Shown piece after piece: positions 36,686 to 48,085 of a stretch of DNA of 64,000 nucleotides (positions are counted from its first letter, which is position 1; every line of letters starts with the position of its first letter). The notes beneath the pieces were generated by a model. It saw only the letters and a list, made by a program, of their open reading frames with translations, was not told the origin of the DNA and did not search any database. Made by a program: the position numbers and the translations under genes. Source of the stretch: Rhizophagus irregularis (lineage: Eukaryota > Glomeromycota > Glomeromycetes > Glomerales > Glomeraceae); NCBI RefSeq assembly GCF_026210795.1, contig NC_089434.1, positions 2,976,001-3,040,000 on the forward strand, read 5' to 3'.

Positions 36686-37477
36686 TATTATGAAGATTTT
36701 TTATTTTTTTTTTAAGATAAAAAATTTTTTACCTTTAACATTTGAAGATCTTTATCAACAAAACTTTTAACGCCTTTTTTTGGCACAGTACTGCCTTTTA
36801 TATATTTATACTTTGATTATTCTTGATTATAATAATCAAACGGAAAACCTTGAAAAGAGAAAGGCCGAACTATTTTTTTTTTTTTAAGGGGTGTTATTAT
36901 GTCAGTAATTAAATAATGCAGGCTGAATAATTTAAGGCGGTTTTTATTATTATTATTCAAACAAATAAATAATACTCGTTAGTTACATCATCGAAGTAGT
37001 TATATATCGAATCAGTGTACTTTCTCTATCAACAGCTAGTTAATTACCCTTTCCTTTCTTTAAGAAAACAAAGATCTCAGAAATTTTGGAGATAAATAAA
37101 GGATTTTTATTTATTTATTTTTTACTAGCATTAACCCTATAAAAAAAAACTCTAGTTTTGTTCCGAAGAAACTCAGACACGTGATCATTTTTCTGAAAAA
37201 TTTTTTATAGGAAAAAAAAATAAATTCATCTCTTTATTTAATGAAAAGCATAATTTCATCATTGTTTAAATTAGGTAAATTTTACAACAAAATAAGCATT
37301 TTTATTTATATTTTAAACCTATAGGTTTATATAGTAAATGCTGGTCAAAATTATGGAAATCTCTCATGATTCAAATATATTAATATTTTTAACATTGATG
37401 GATCTTTTCAATCTCATCATTAAGAGTTTTGGGTTTAGAAGTATTAGAAGTATTACAACGTCTTATGATTAATATTA
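36686..37477. other. AT-rich spacer at the boundary of the two genome compartments
   Basis: No gene or clear transposon is seen. One CACGTG palindrome is at 37178-37183. To the left the genes are tightly packed; to the right lie the WSC cluster and transposon relics. Confidence 0.4.
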
Positions 37478-38200
37478 TTAAATTATAGTAGTTAAAAATA
37501 CAGGAATGCCAACACCCAAATTAATTTTTAAAATAATATCTTCAGTTGTTAAAGGAGAATTATAAACAGTAGTAGGAAGTGTTGATATAAAAGTTGTAGA
37601 AGGATTTGAAAGAGTTGAAGGTTCATATACATATAAGAACCCAAGAACCACCACAAATTTGAGAATTATTTCCTGGACAACTAGCACTACAATATTCTGA
37701 ACCTAAATGTCGTCCTACACCACCATCATAGAAATCACCACAAAAACATTGAACTCTTGCTTCTAATCCAGCCTTGACAATAATCTATACATTCATTAAC
37801 CGTCATTGTTTCAAGTGAATTGCATTTACCACCCAAGATTCTTTTACCGCGAACCTTATACATCTTTTAGAATATACATTATATTTAGTTTTTCTTCAAT
37901 GGTTATTTTTGAAGGTGGAGTGTAATATTATATTTCAGCCTTATAAACTGTATAAGCTCCTTTTCCACCATATGGGTAGGTTACATCACCTTTTAAGTAG
38001 TAATAGTGCAATATACATTACACTTTTACCTTAATATAAGATTGGAGTGCATTTTTATATCCACAGCGTTAGTTGGTAGTTGGTACCATTCTCCAAAGCA
38101 GCATAATCAAACATAAGATCGATAGGAAATGTTAAACCGGCTCTGCAAGACCATTAAACGTATCAATAGACGAATTGTTATTAAAACATAACAACCTACA
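37478..38200 (-). pseudogene. Decayed WSC-domain membrane protein gene (copy A)
   Basis: On the minus strand, fragments match the neighbouring WSC proteins in several frames. Examples are a FNGLATL-like piece and an ALQSY-like piece in the first domain, and KRILGGKCNSLETMTVNECIDYC in the second. A short Ser/Thr-rich linker precedes a region homologous to the membrane helix. Many stops and frame changes are present, and the first ~20 codons are missing, so it cannot encode a full protein. Its 5' end is shared with the tandem duplicates at 42,280-42,409 and 45,955-46,087. Confidence 0.85.
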
Positions 38201-38229
38201 TATAATGAATCGATTTATACTATATATAA

Positions 38230-39378
38230 CGAAAATTTGATTAATAATTTACTAAATATGAATAATAAATAAATCTATATTTAGAAGACTAGTCACTAAT
38301 ATTAATTTTTGAAACAAATTCACTAATTCTTTAAAAAACATTTGATATTGGTAAGGGAGAAAACATTGTTTGGGGGCTACATTTAAGAAGGATTAGATAA
38401 TAATGTTCGATAATAAGAAGTGTACAAAACGCCATATTTATACGAGCTTTATAAGCGGTGGTAAACTTTTTTAAATACTGCGGGTGTTTCATAATCTAGT
38501 CCAATTATTACTGTATCTATGCTTCATTATTTTACCATAAAAGGTTCTGATTTTTGGATTTGCTGTGACTAAAGGATATCATTGTTTTGGTGATCATTAA
38601 TACACTCGTCTTTTATTGTTACATGTTTATTTGTTCTCGATTGGCAATATTACTAATTTTAGAAACTTTATTTAGGTGCTACCGTAAGAGAAAATTACAA
38701 GATGAGAATACATTTATGCAATTTTCAAATGATAATCATGCTGATTCATGCATCCTGGAATCTTGCGACTCATGCAACTCATGCAACCACTGTTTCATAT
38801 TTTCAATACTAACATCAAATGACATTACTAGTGAATGCGAAGACTTTTTCTCAAAGTTTCAGCAAAAAATTACAAAAAGTTCAATAATACATAATTACAT
38901 ATTAATTTATTTTTAATTTCGTTGATATCAACCCTTTTTTTTTAATTGATCTAAAAATTTCACGAATAAATGAATCTCTTTAAATTTAATTTGTTATGTA
39001 AAAGGTAATGTAAGATAAAAAAAAAGGAAATTGCTAGATCTCGTATGTGATATTCAAAAAATATAACATCATCTTATTTGTGCTTTCTTTGGTAAAGATT
39101 ACGATTTTCTTTTTTTTTTCTTTTGTTAATATATGAATTCTCTTAAAAATATTTACATTCTGTTTTCATTCAAACCTTTGGGCGATGAATAGTTATAATT
39201 AGTTATATAATTCATTATTAACACTTGATTTACTTTACAATAAACGAAAAGATTAACTATTTAAGAGTAAAAATGCTACTAATACAATCTAAAATAAATG
39301 ACTATAATTACTGATTACTAAAATTACAGATATAATTTATCATATTTCCTTTAAAAATGAATAATGATAAAGTCAGAA
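38230..39378. other. Non-coding spacer in duplication copy 1
   Basis: An ORF of 109 codons on the plus strand (38,587-38,916) is not conserved in the duplicate at 42,780-43,090, so it is probably not coding. No other gene is seen. Confidence 0.6.
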
Positions 39379-40365
39379 TCATCGATGGGCCTTATCATTA
39401 TCATCTTCATAATTATCATTTTCGTCATTGTCATCTTCATCGTATTCATTTTTATTATGCCTTGAGCGTCTTCTGATGAATAAAAACGCGATTACAATGA
39501 CTACAATTATAAATGCAGGAATTCCAATACTCAGGCCGATTTTTAAACCAGTAGTATCAGTAGTATCATCAGCAGGAAGAGGAAGTGGAACTTCATATAA
39601 ACTTAGAGCCCAAATGCCTCCACAAATCTGAGAATTATTACCCGGACAACTAGCTCTACACTGTTCTGAACCTATGAGTCGATTTATGCTGTTATAGGAA
39701 TTGCCACAAAAACATTGAGTTCTTGCTTCAAGTCCAGCAAATTTATAATTATCTTTACGACAATTATCTATACATTCATCAACTGTCATAGATTCAGATG
39801 ACAAACAACTATTGCCTAAGACTCTTTTACCGCAATATTTATCATCCTGAATACATCCTTTGTAGTAAGGATACATTTTTTTATCCTTATCAATGTTGTA
39901 CATAATATTGAGTTTGTCCTCAATAGTAATATTGTAAGGTGGGGTGTAATATTGTAATTCGGCTTTATAAATTGTATAAGCTCCCTTTCCGCCACATGGA
40001 TAAGTCACTTTGCCGGTTAAAGTATTAGAAGTACACAATATATTGCACGTATTGTCGTCATCAACCTTTGTATAAGATTGAAGAGCATCGGCATATCCAC
40101 AACGACAGTTAATACCATTCTCCACAGCAGCATAATTAAATTTAAGATCTATGCAAGTTTTAAGGCAAAATCCTACAATACGATTATTTTGAGTAGTGTA
40201 AGGATCAGGGAATATTAAACTAGGTCTGCTCGGACTGTTCAACATTGCAAGACCATTGAATTTATCATAAGTAGAATTGTTACGAACAAAACACCCTATT
40301 GGAGAGACTTGAGGATCTTGTCTGAGAATCTCACCATTTTCATCACATTTGTCAATACATGCCAT
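39379..40365 (-). CDS. Two-WSC-domain single-pass membrane protein (WSC-1), acidic tail
   Basis: Single exon, 328 residues. WSC domain 1 (about 24-135) runs GCFVRNNSTYDKFNGLAML ... CIDLKFNYAAVENGINCRCGYADALQSY ... CGGKGAYTIYK. Domain 2 (about 165-262) runs YKGCIQDDKYCGKRVLGN ... VDECIDNCRKDNYKFAGLEARTQCFCGN ... CPGNNSQICGG. WSC domains bind cell-wall glucans in wall-stress sensors and related proteins. A hydrophobic helix (about 275-297) is followed by RRRSRH and an Asp/Glu/Asn-rich tail of about 30 residues. No N-terminal signal peptide is visible: Cys residues occur within the first seven residues. It is very similar to WSC-2 at 43,568, consistent with recent tandem duplication. Confidence 0.88.
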   Translation of the reverse strand: MACIDKCDENGEILRQDPQVSPIGCFVRNNSTYDKFNGLAMLNSPSRPSLIFPDPYTTQNNRIVGFCLKTCIDLKFNYAAVENGINCRCGYADALQSYTKVDDDNTCNILCTSNTLTGKVTYPCGGKGAYTIYKAELQYYTPPYNITIEDKLNIMYNIDKDKKMYPYYKGCIQDDKYCGKRVLGNSCLSSESMTVDECIDNCRKDNYKFAGLEARTQCFCGNSYNSINRLIGSEQCRASCPGNNSQICGGIWALSLYEVPLPLPADDTTDTTGLKIGLSIGIPAFIIVVIVIAFLFIRRRSRHNKNEYDEDDNDENDNYEDDNDKAHR

Positions 40366-41223
40366 AATAATATGGTTATGTAATTTAAGAATTAAAAAAA
40401 AATAGAAAAAAAAATTTATTGTTTTTTTTTTTAGTTTAGTTCATTAACTTTGAAGAAACTTTTTTGATACTATTAAGAAAGAATTTAGTTGCATCACCGA
40501 ACTATTTATAAGTTTCTTTTTGTAAATTTATTTATATCGTACAAGTTTTATTACACGAAGCCAATCCTGCTAAATTAATCCGTACAATGTATTTCATGTT
40601 TTCATAAACTAAATTAAGGTTGCCCATTCTAATCTAAATAATGACATCTTGAACAATTTAATTTTTCTTTCATTCAATCAATTCTATATTACGATGGTGA
40701 CATCCATTGGAATTGGAATTTGGAAGTTCTATTAGAAGAATTGGAAGTATAATATTTAATGTGCAACAGAAACTTTCCAATAGAACTTACTATGACAAAG
40801 TTAATAATAATTAAAAACGTGTTTGATAATCTAATATCACTTTAACAATTATATAAATTTTATTTATAAAATAACTACGCAGTATGTTATTGCTTGTATA
40901 AAATAAATAAATAAATAAATAAGGCGGCTGTTCCCAATTTTGTTATTCTTGTGCGACTGGATGATCACAGGTTTAAGCTTTTAAATTTACTGCGCCATTC
41001 ATTCGATTAGAAGTTCGATATAATAACATAAAAAGTCAAAAAAACATTGTTAATAATTATATTTGAATTCCTTTAGATGTTATGTTAAGCATTAATTTTT
41101 ATTTTTTACAAGAGCATAAAAAGGAATATTAAAGCATATATTGTATTGTTGTAAAAATAAACTAAATACTGTATTTCTAGTTTCTCTTTAGTAGATAAGT
41201 GCAAGAATTATGTGTGAGGAATG
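40366..41223. other. 5' flank of WSC-1
   Basis: AT-rich and duplicated almost collinearly at 44,651-45,575. It presumably contains the WSC-1 promoter. No gene is seen. Confidence 0.5.
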
Positions 41224-41900
41224 TAGGGAATTGAGTCGACCAATTCAAAATCGATCAACATATAATCGAATAAATTTGAAACACGTAAAATCTATTATAT
41301 AATACTCGAATAAAATAAATCGATTAAAATATTAATCATGCTTTAACGATAAATTGGTTAAATAAACGTGATAAAATCTTAAAATAGCAACTTTGCTAAT
41401 TTTTCTTTGTAACAAGTAAGAAAGTTTCTTTCTTTTACACTCTCTGCTTATAGTATTAATAAACTCTTTTAACGTAAATAATGCCTCCAAAACGTGCAAA
41501 TAGTTCCACTGAATCTTTACACACACAAGTGATATTACAGACGAACAAGAACCACAAATTATACCAAAAACTGCAATAAAACCAGTTGGGTGTGGGATAT
41601 CACTTTGTGGAGAAAACAGACGGGCGTGTGTATTATCAATATATATTATAAATAAATAATGCGAAAGTATAAAATTGCATAAAATTTATATAATCTATTA
41701 TATTTATTTTATTAATTTTTAGTTTACTAATAAAATACTAATTATTTATGACATTTAATCGATTAATCGATTTTATTAGATCGAGTGTACTTAATCGAAC
41801 TTTAATCGATTACAGCTTGTTAGTCGATTTTGGTCGATCTTGCCTAAAAATTTTAACCAATTAATCGAACAATGATTTTGGGTGTTGACTCAATTCCCTA
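41224..41900. mobile_element. hAT/BED-like non-autonomous DNA transposon relic (~677 bp)
   Basis: Terminal inverted repeats read TAGGGAATTGAGTC at the left and its near complement at the right, with a TAGGG end typical of hAT elements. Subterminal regions hold many TCGATT/AATCGA motifs on both sides. Inside, a plus-strand coding relic begins MPPKRANSSTESLHTQ (ATG near 41,481) and later has KTDGRVYYQ in another frame, resembling the BED-finger start of a hAT transposase. The paralogous site in copy 2 (near 45,573) lacks the insertion. The flanking duplication is unclear: TA at most, not a clean 8 bp. Confidence 0.75.
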
Positions 41901-42279
41901 ATTTTCTCACTCTTTGACCCACTAACTCGAATTCAAAAAGGTCTCTTCTAGTTGTTCAACTTTTATTTTTCAAGTGAATGGCGCAGAAATATTAATAAAT
42001 AAAATTATCCCATCACATGATCTATTACAGGAAGTGGAATATATCTGAAAAATTCATTTTTTGATGATTTTCACGTTATGCAAGGAAGGGATAGTTTGAA
42101 GAAAAACTATAGATAATATTATAAATTTAACAAATAATGAATTAAAAGTGAAGTTCAGAAATGTCAATAAATTCGTAATAATGAATGTTTAGGACAACGA
42201 AGTTCTTAAAGAATCTGCAGACTTCCATTTTACCGACATGAAAATTACCATTTCACCGAAAATTATTTAATTATTGTAA

Positions 42280-42409
42280 GGTCCAGGAAAGGTCAACCGG
42301 GTATACTTGGTATTTAATGTTGCAAGACCATTGAATGTATCAAACATAACAAGCAACTTGAGAATCTTGTCCATGGATCAACACACGTTTCATTTTTCCC
42401 ATCTGACAT
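42280..42409 (-). pseudogene. WSC gene 5' fragment (relic B)
   Basis: Minus-strand fragment starting MSDGKNETCVD, then after damage NVARPLN-like sequence matching FNGLATLN of intact copies. It marks the junction between tandem copies 1 and 2. It corresponds to the 5' end of pseudogene copy A, and the N-terminus lost there is partly preserved here. Confidence 0.75.
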
Positions 42410-43567
42410 TTATACTATATATAACGATCAGAGGTTAAAATTTGATTAATAATTTACTAAATATGAATAATTTAAACAAATAAATTTATACATATTTAAA
42501 AGACTCTACACTAGTATTAATTTTTGAAACAAATTCACTGAATTATTTTAAAGCGAGAACACATTTTGATATTGGTACGGGTGAGAAATCATTGTTTGGG
42601 AGCTACATTTAAGAAGTATTAGATGATAATGTTCGATAATAAAGTGTACAAAATGACATATTTATACGAGCTTTTTCTTTAAATACTGCGGGTGTTTCAT
42701 AATCTAGTCCAATTATTGTTGTATCTATGCCTCATTATTTAGCCATAAAAGGTTCTAACTTTTGGATTTGCTATATCTAAAGGACATCATCGTTTTGGTG
42801 TTCATTAATACGCTAATCACACTCGTTACATACTTATTTGTTCTCGATTACTAATTTTAGAAAACTTTATTTAGGTGCTACCGTAAGAGAAAATTACAAG
42901 ATGAGAACAATACATTTATGCAATTTTTGAATGATAATCATGCTGATTCATGTATCCTCGACTCATGCAACTACTGTTTCATAACATATTGTCAATACTG
43001 ATATTACTAGTGAATTTGAAAACTTTTTCTCGAAGTTTCAGAAATTACAAAAAGTTCAATAATATATAATTACATATTAATTTATTTTTAATTTCGTTGA
43101 TATCAACCCTTTTTTTTAATTGATCTAAAAATTTTACGAACAAATAAATCTTTTAATTTAATTTGTTATGTAAAAGGTAATTTCCAAATGTAAGATAAAA
43201 AAAAGGAAATTGCTAGATCTCGTATGTGATATTCAATAAATGTAACATCATCTTATTTGTGCTTTCTTTGATAAAAATAATCTTTGAAATTGTAGGAACG
43301 ATTTTCTTTTTTTTTCTTGTTAATATATGAATTCTCTTAAAAATATATACATTCTTTTTTCATTCAAAGACGATGAATTTGGTAACTATTAGTTATAATT
43401 AGTTATATTATTCATTATTAACACTTGATTTACTTTACAAGACTAACTATTTAAGAGTAAAAAAGCTAATACAATCTAAAATAAATGACCATATAATTAC
43501 TGATTACTAAAATTACAGATATAATTTATCATATTTCCTTTAAAAATAAATAATGGTAAAGTCAGAA
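42410..43567. other. Non-coding spacer in duplication copy 2
   Basis: Homologous to 38,230-39,378 with many small indels. No coding potential is seen. Confidence 0.6.
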
Positions 43568-43671
43568 TCATAGATGGGCTTCACCAATGGCCTTTTCTTT
43601 TTCGTCATTGCCATCTTTATTAATATTATTAATATTATTATTAATATTATTATTATTATTATTAATATTAA

Positions 43672-43714
<43 letters not shown>

Positions 43715-44650
43715 ATTAATATTATTATTATTATATCTTCTTTTGATAAATATAAATGTGACTACAATTATTGCAGAAATTCCAATACTCGAACCGATTA
43801 TTAAACCAAGAAGAAGAGGAGATGGGGATCGAGGAGGTGGAGGGGATGGAAGAGGTGAAGGAGATGGAGGAGGAACTTCATGTATACTTAGAGCCCAAAT
43901 GCCTCCACAAATCTGAGAATTATTACCCGGACAACTAGCTCTACAATGTTCTGAACCTATGAGTCGATTTATGCTGTCATAGGAATTGCCACAAAAACAT
44001 TGAGTTCTTGCTTCAAGTCCAGCATATTTATAATTATCTTTACGACAATTATCTATACAATCATCAATTGTCATAGATTCAGATGACAAACAACTATTGC
44101 TTAAGACTCTTTTATTGCAAAATCTATCATCCTGAATGCATCCTTTGTAGTAAGGATACATTTTTTTATCCTTATCAATATTGTACATAATATTGAGTTT
44201 TTCCTCAATAGTAATATTGTAAGGTGGAGTGTAATCTTGTATTTCGGCTTTATATACTGTATAAGCTCCCTTTCCGCCACATGGATAAGTCACTGGACCG
44301 GTTAAAGTATTAGAAGTACACAATAAATTGCACGTATTGTTGTCATCAACCTTTGTATAAGATTGAAGAGCATCTGCATATCCACAACGACAGTTAACAC
44401 CATTCTCCACAGCGGCATAATTAAACTTAAGATCTATACAAGTTTTAAGGCAAAATCCTACAATATGGTAATTTTGAGTAGTGTAAGGATCAGGGAATAT
44501 TAAACCAGATCTGCTCGGGCTTTCTAACATTGCAAGACCGTTGAATTTATCATAAGTAGAATTGTTACGAACAAAACACCCTATTGGAGTGACTTGAGGA
44601 TCTTGTCTGAGAATCTCCCCATTTTCATCGCATTTGTCAATACATGCCAT
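43568..44650 (-). CDS. Two-WSC-domain single-pass membrane protein (WSC-2), Pro linker and poly-Asn tail
   Basis: Single exon, 360 residues, nearly identical to WSC-1 over both WSC domains (for example FNYAAVENGVNCRCGYADALQSY and YAGLEARTQCFCGNSYDS). It differs in two places. The extracellular linker before the membrane helix is a Pro/Ser run (PSPSPLPSPPPPRSPSP), and the cytoplasmic tail is almost wholly Asn with some Ile, encoded by an expanded AAT/ATT triplet tract. The helix GLIIGSSIGISAIIVVTFIFI is intact. No signal peptide is visible. The tail change relative to WSC-1 suggests that it tolerates rapid replacement. Confidence 0.88.
43615..43735 (-). repeat. AAT/ATT triplet microsatellite coding the WSC-2 tail
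   Basis: About 120 bases of nearly pure TTA/ATT triplets on the plus strand, translating to Asn/Ile runs in WSC-2. WSC-1 has GAT/AAT acidic codons at the matching place. Confidence 0.95.
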
Positions 44651-45954
44651 AATAATATAGTTATGTAACTTAAGAATTAAAAAAAAATAGAAAAAAAAAT
44701 TATTGTTTGTTTTTCATTAATTTTGAAGAAACTTTTTTGATACTATTAAGATAGAATTTAATTGCATCACCGAACTATTTATAAGTTTCTTTTATAAACA
44801 AAATATTTTCTTTGTAAATTTATTTATATCGTACAAGTTTTATTACACGAAGCAATCCCGCTAAATTTAATCCGTACAATGTATTTCATGTTTTCATAAA
44901 CAAAATTAAGGTTGCCCCTGGATTTAGCATCTAATCTAAATAATATCATCTTGAACAATTTAATTTCTCTTTCATTTAATCAATTCTATATTACAATGGT
45001 GACATCCATTGGAATTAGAAGTTCTATTAGAAAGAATTGGAAGTACAATGTTTTGGTGTGCATCAGAAACTTTCCAATAGAAACTTACTATATTTTCTAC
45101 CACCAAAGTTAATAATAACTAAAAACATGTTTGATAATCTAATATTCTTTCTATCAATGAAATATCTAGAAATTATATAAATTTTATTTATAGAATAATT
45201 ACACAGTATGATATTGCTTGCATAAAAAAACAAATAAAAAAATAAATAAGGCGGGCTGTTCCCACTTTTATTATTTCCTTGTTTGTAAATTATGCGATTA
45301 TCGATGATCTAAGCTTGTTAATTTACTGTGCCATTCATTCGATTAAAATAACATAGAAGTTCGATATATTAACATAAAAAAAGACAAAAAAACATTATTA
45401 ATAATTATATTTGAATTCCTTTAGATTTTATGTTAAGCATTAATTTTTATTTTTACAAGAGCATAAAAAGGAATATTAAAGAATATATTGTATTGTTGTA
45501 AAAATAAATAAACTAAATACTGTATTTCTAGTTACTCTTTAGTTGATAAGTGCAAGAATTATGTGTGAGGAATGTATTTTCTCACTCTTTGACCCACTAA
45601 CTTGAATTCAAAAAGATCTCTTCTAGTTATTCAATTTTTATTTTTCAGTTATACAAGGAAGGGGTAGTTTGAAGAAAAACTATAGATAATATTATAAATT
45701 TAACAAATATATAATGAATTAAAAGTGAAATTTAGAAAAGTCAATAAATTTGTAATAATGAATGTTAAGAACAGCGAAGTTCTTAAAGAATCTGAATAAT
45801 TTAAAGATTCCAAATTTTCAAAAAGTATGTGATTATGTTTACGGTACGAATTACAGACAGTCATTTCACCATTTTACAGACTTCCATTTTACCGACATGA
45901 AAAATTACCATTTCACCGAAAATTATTTAAATAAAGTATCCCACATTTGATTAT
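44651..45954. other. 5' flank of WSC-2 and duplication junction
   Basis: Homologous to the WSC-1 5' flank. A short degenerate tandem motif (ccattttac/ccatttcac) occurs at 45,865-45,925. No gene is seen. Confidence 0.5.
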
Positions 45955-46087
45955 TGTAAGGATCAGGAAATGTCAAACCGGGTCTACTTGGATTATTTAA
46001 TGTTGCAAGACCATTGAACGTAAACAACCATATGTATATATCATTTACACATGACTCAACACACATTTCATTTTTCCCGTCTGACAT
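45955..46087 (-). pseudogene. WSC gene 5' fragment (relic C)
   Basis: Minus-strand fragments starting MSDGKNEMCVESC, followed by FNGLATLNNPSRPGLTFPDPYNNQ as in intact WSC proteins, with the intervening part lost. It ends abruptly at the junction with copy 2 and is the counterpart of relic B. Confidence 0.8.
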
Positions 46088-46265
46088 AATGAATCGATTT
46101 ATACTATATGATGGCCTGAGCTTGAAATAATTTGAATATAAATAATTTAATATATTTAGAGTTTTAGACTAGTCACAAAATTCTCTGAATTATTTTAAAG
46201 AGAGAACTAATTCTTTAAAAAACATTTGATATTGGTACGGCCGAGAAATCATTATTTGGGAGCTA

Positions 46266-47213
46266 CAGTGCCCGGAAAAAAGTCAGTAACCACGTAAAAA
46301 ATTAGCAATTAGTTAGTGAAGTTTACCACTAAGTAAACTTTTTTTTCATAATAAATAAATCGCCTTTCATAGATTAAGTAATATTGTGCGTCATAATGAA
46401 TTACATTTATCCTAAAATTTTTAAGCTAATTAAATTCAAAATGAATTATATAGTGCAATTTTTATTTGAAAATTTTGTATTTTTATAATAAATTTTCAAT
46501 TATAAATAACTGTTAAATTTTTTAGTCTTAATATGTTGTGATTAATTAAGAAAATTTGTTGGCCATGTTAAAAAACATGGGTCCTTAAAATTTCAGGTTA
46601 ACTGGATTTAAGTTCGCATGCAAAATTTCGTGATGAATCACGTGATTGAAGATCATTTCTATTTATTTATAGCTTGTTTGTCGATCATTTATTAAGTAAA
46701 TTTATGTCTCCGTACATTTCAAACTTCTTATTGAAAGAATGTCAGCAAAATTTAAAAAAAATTTATAGATTTTAAGTGCAAGTTTTATAAAATAACAAAG
46801 ATAATCAGTAACTAATTACATGATCGATTGTAAAATTTTGTAATTAAGTCAAGCAAACCTTAGTAAGTATGAATCCGATTAATCTTAAATTTTAAAGAAC
46901 CATGTTTTTTAACATAACCAACAAGTTTGCTTATTCGATTAGAATACTTCAAGACCAAAAAATTTAATGATTAATTATAACCAAAAATTTTGTTAAAAAC
47001 ACTGAAATATATGGACAAAAATTGTAATAAATAACTCAATATAGATCAAATTAATACGAAATTTTCAGGATATATATAATTCATTATAATACACAGCTTT
47101 ACTTATTTCATAAAGAGTAATTTTATTAGTATAAAAAAAAGTTTACTTAATAGTAAACTTTGTTAATTAATTGCTAATTTTTTAATTGCTTACTGACTTT
47201 TTTCTGGGCACTG
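46266..47213. mobile_element. Non-autonomous mariner-type element with very long inverted arms (948 bp)
   Basis: Termini read cagtgcccggaaaaaagtca on the left and the complement of cagtgcccagaaaaaagtca on the right. The element is flanked by TA on both sides (46264-46265 and 47214-47215). Copies 1 and 2 have the uninterrupted site gctacatttaagaag. The two halves are imperfect inverted copies over roughly 400 bases each; for example, atgttaaaaaacatgg recurs inverted near 46,565 and 46,905. No transposase ORF is present. TA duplication and CAGTG termini fit Tc1/mariner-type elements. Confidence 0.9.
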
Positions 47214-47564
47214 TACATTTAAGAAGTATTTTGATAAAATAAGGTGTAAAAAAATGACTTTTTCTTTAAATACTGCGGGTGTTTCATAATCTAGTCCAAT
47301 TATTGTTGTCAGAAAGCTTTATTTATGTAAGAAAATTACAATATGAGACAAACTACATATACCTGATACAGTATGTAATTTTTGAATGATTCTAGAATCT
47401 TGCGACTCAATGCAGCCACTATTTCATCAAAAAAAAGGTACTGACATCACATAGTAAATGCAAAGGCTTTTCTCAAAGTTTCAGCAATTACAACAAGTTC
47501 AATTATACATATAAATTTATATTTAATTTCGTGATATCAACCCTTTTTTTCATTGATCTAAAAT

Positions 47565-47883
47565 TTAGAGTTCCAATCCGTCACCCGACGGATAATCATA
47601 TTTTGACAGTTGTACGCTCGTTTAATTAATATAAACGGATTAAAATATTATCTGACGGATGAAAATTTCAATCCGACTAAGATTTCACCCCATTTATTTT
47701 ATGTTCAATTAATTAAATAATGCATAGTCTGATCACCTTTACATCCCCATTTATTTTATGTTCAATTAATTACCTTACATCGAATGCAGTTCCTTATGTA
47801 TAAATTATGAAATATAAATGTCTCTCTCCAAAAATAAATGAGAAGAGATTGATCATCCGTCGGATGTCGGATTGGAACTTTAA
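47565..47883. mobile_element. MITE (~319 bp) with TTAGAGTTCCAATCC termini
   Basis: Terminal inverted repeats of about 25-28 bases (left ttagagttccaatccgtcac, right its near complement) flank AT-rich DNA with no ORF. Near-identical 8-base flanks tctaaaat/tctaaatt suggest a hAT-type 8-bp target duplication with one change. The corresponding site in copies 1 and 2 (tgatctaaaaatttcacg, tgatctaaaaattttacg) is empty. The internal motif cccatttattttatgttcaa occurs twice. Confidence 0.82.
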
Positions 47884-48085
47884 TCTAAATTTCACGAATA
47901 AATAAATTCTTTAATTTGTTATGTAAAAGGTTATTCCCAAATGTAAGATAAAATGTAAGATAAAAAACTAAAATCTTTTATTTGTTACATATCTGCATTC
48001 TTTGATAGAAAATAATCTTTGATAATGTAGAAACGATCTTCTTTTTTTTCTTGTTAATATATGAATTCTCTTAAAAATATATACA

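Larger units (their letters stand above)
38110..42279. repeat. Tandem duplication unit, copy 1
   Basis: Contains the 5' end of pseudogene copy A, a ~1.2-kb spacer, an intact WSC gene and ~1.9 kb of its 5' flank. It aligns with copies 2 and 3 in the same order; for example, tactgcgggtgtttcataat occurs once per copy. It is interrupted by a transposon at 41,224-41,900. Borders are approximate. Confidence 0.8.
42280..45954. repeat. Tandem duplication unit, copy 2
   Basis: Collinear with copy 1: a WSC 5' relic, spacer, intact WSC gene and its 5' flank. It lacks the transposon found in copy 1 and the three found in copy 3. Borders are approximate. Confidence 0.8.

Noticed and set aside
38587-38916. 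109-codon plus-strand ORF with repeated Cys-Asn-Ser-Cys
   Set aside because: The duplicate region at 42,780-43,090 has frame-breaking indels and stops, so coding constraint is absent.
43610-43740. CRISPR-like regular repeat
   Set aside because: It is a simple triplet microsatellite without spacers, in a eukaryotic coding region.
43574-43916. Plus-strand Ile/Leu-rich ORFs opposite WSC-2
   Set aside because: Translation of the triplet microsatellite in the antisense direction.
45762-45950. 62-codon ORF with HFTDFHFTDM repeats
   Set aside because: Degenerate tandem DNA motif that is not conserved as an ORF in copy 1.
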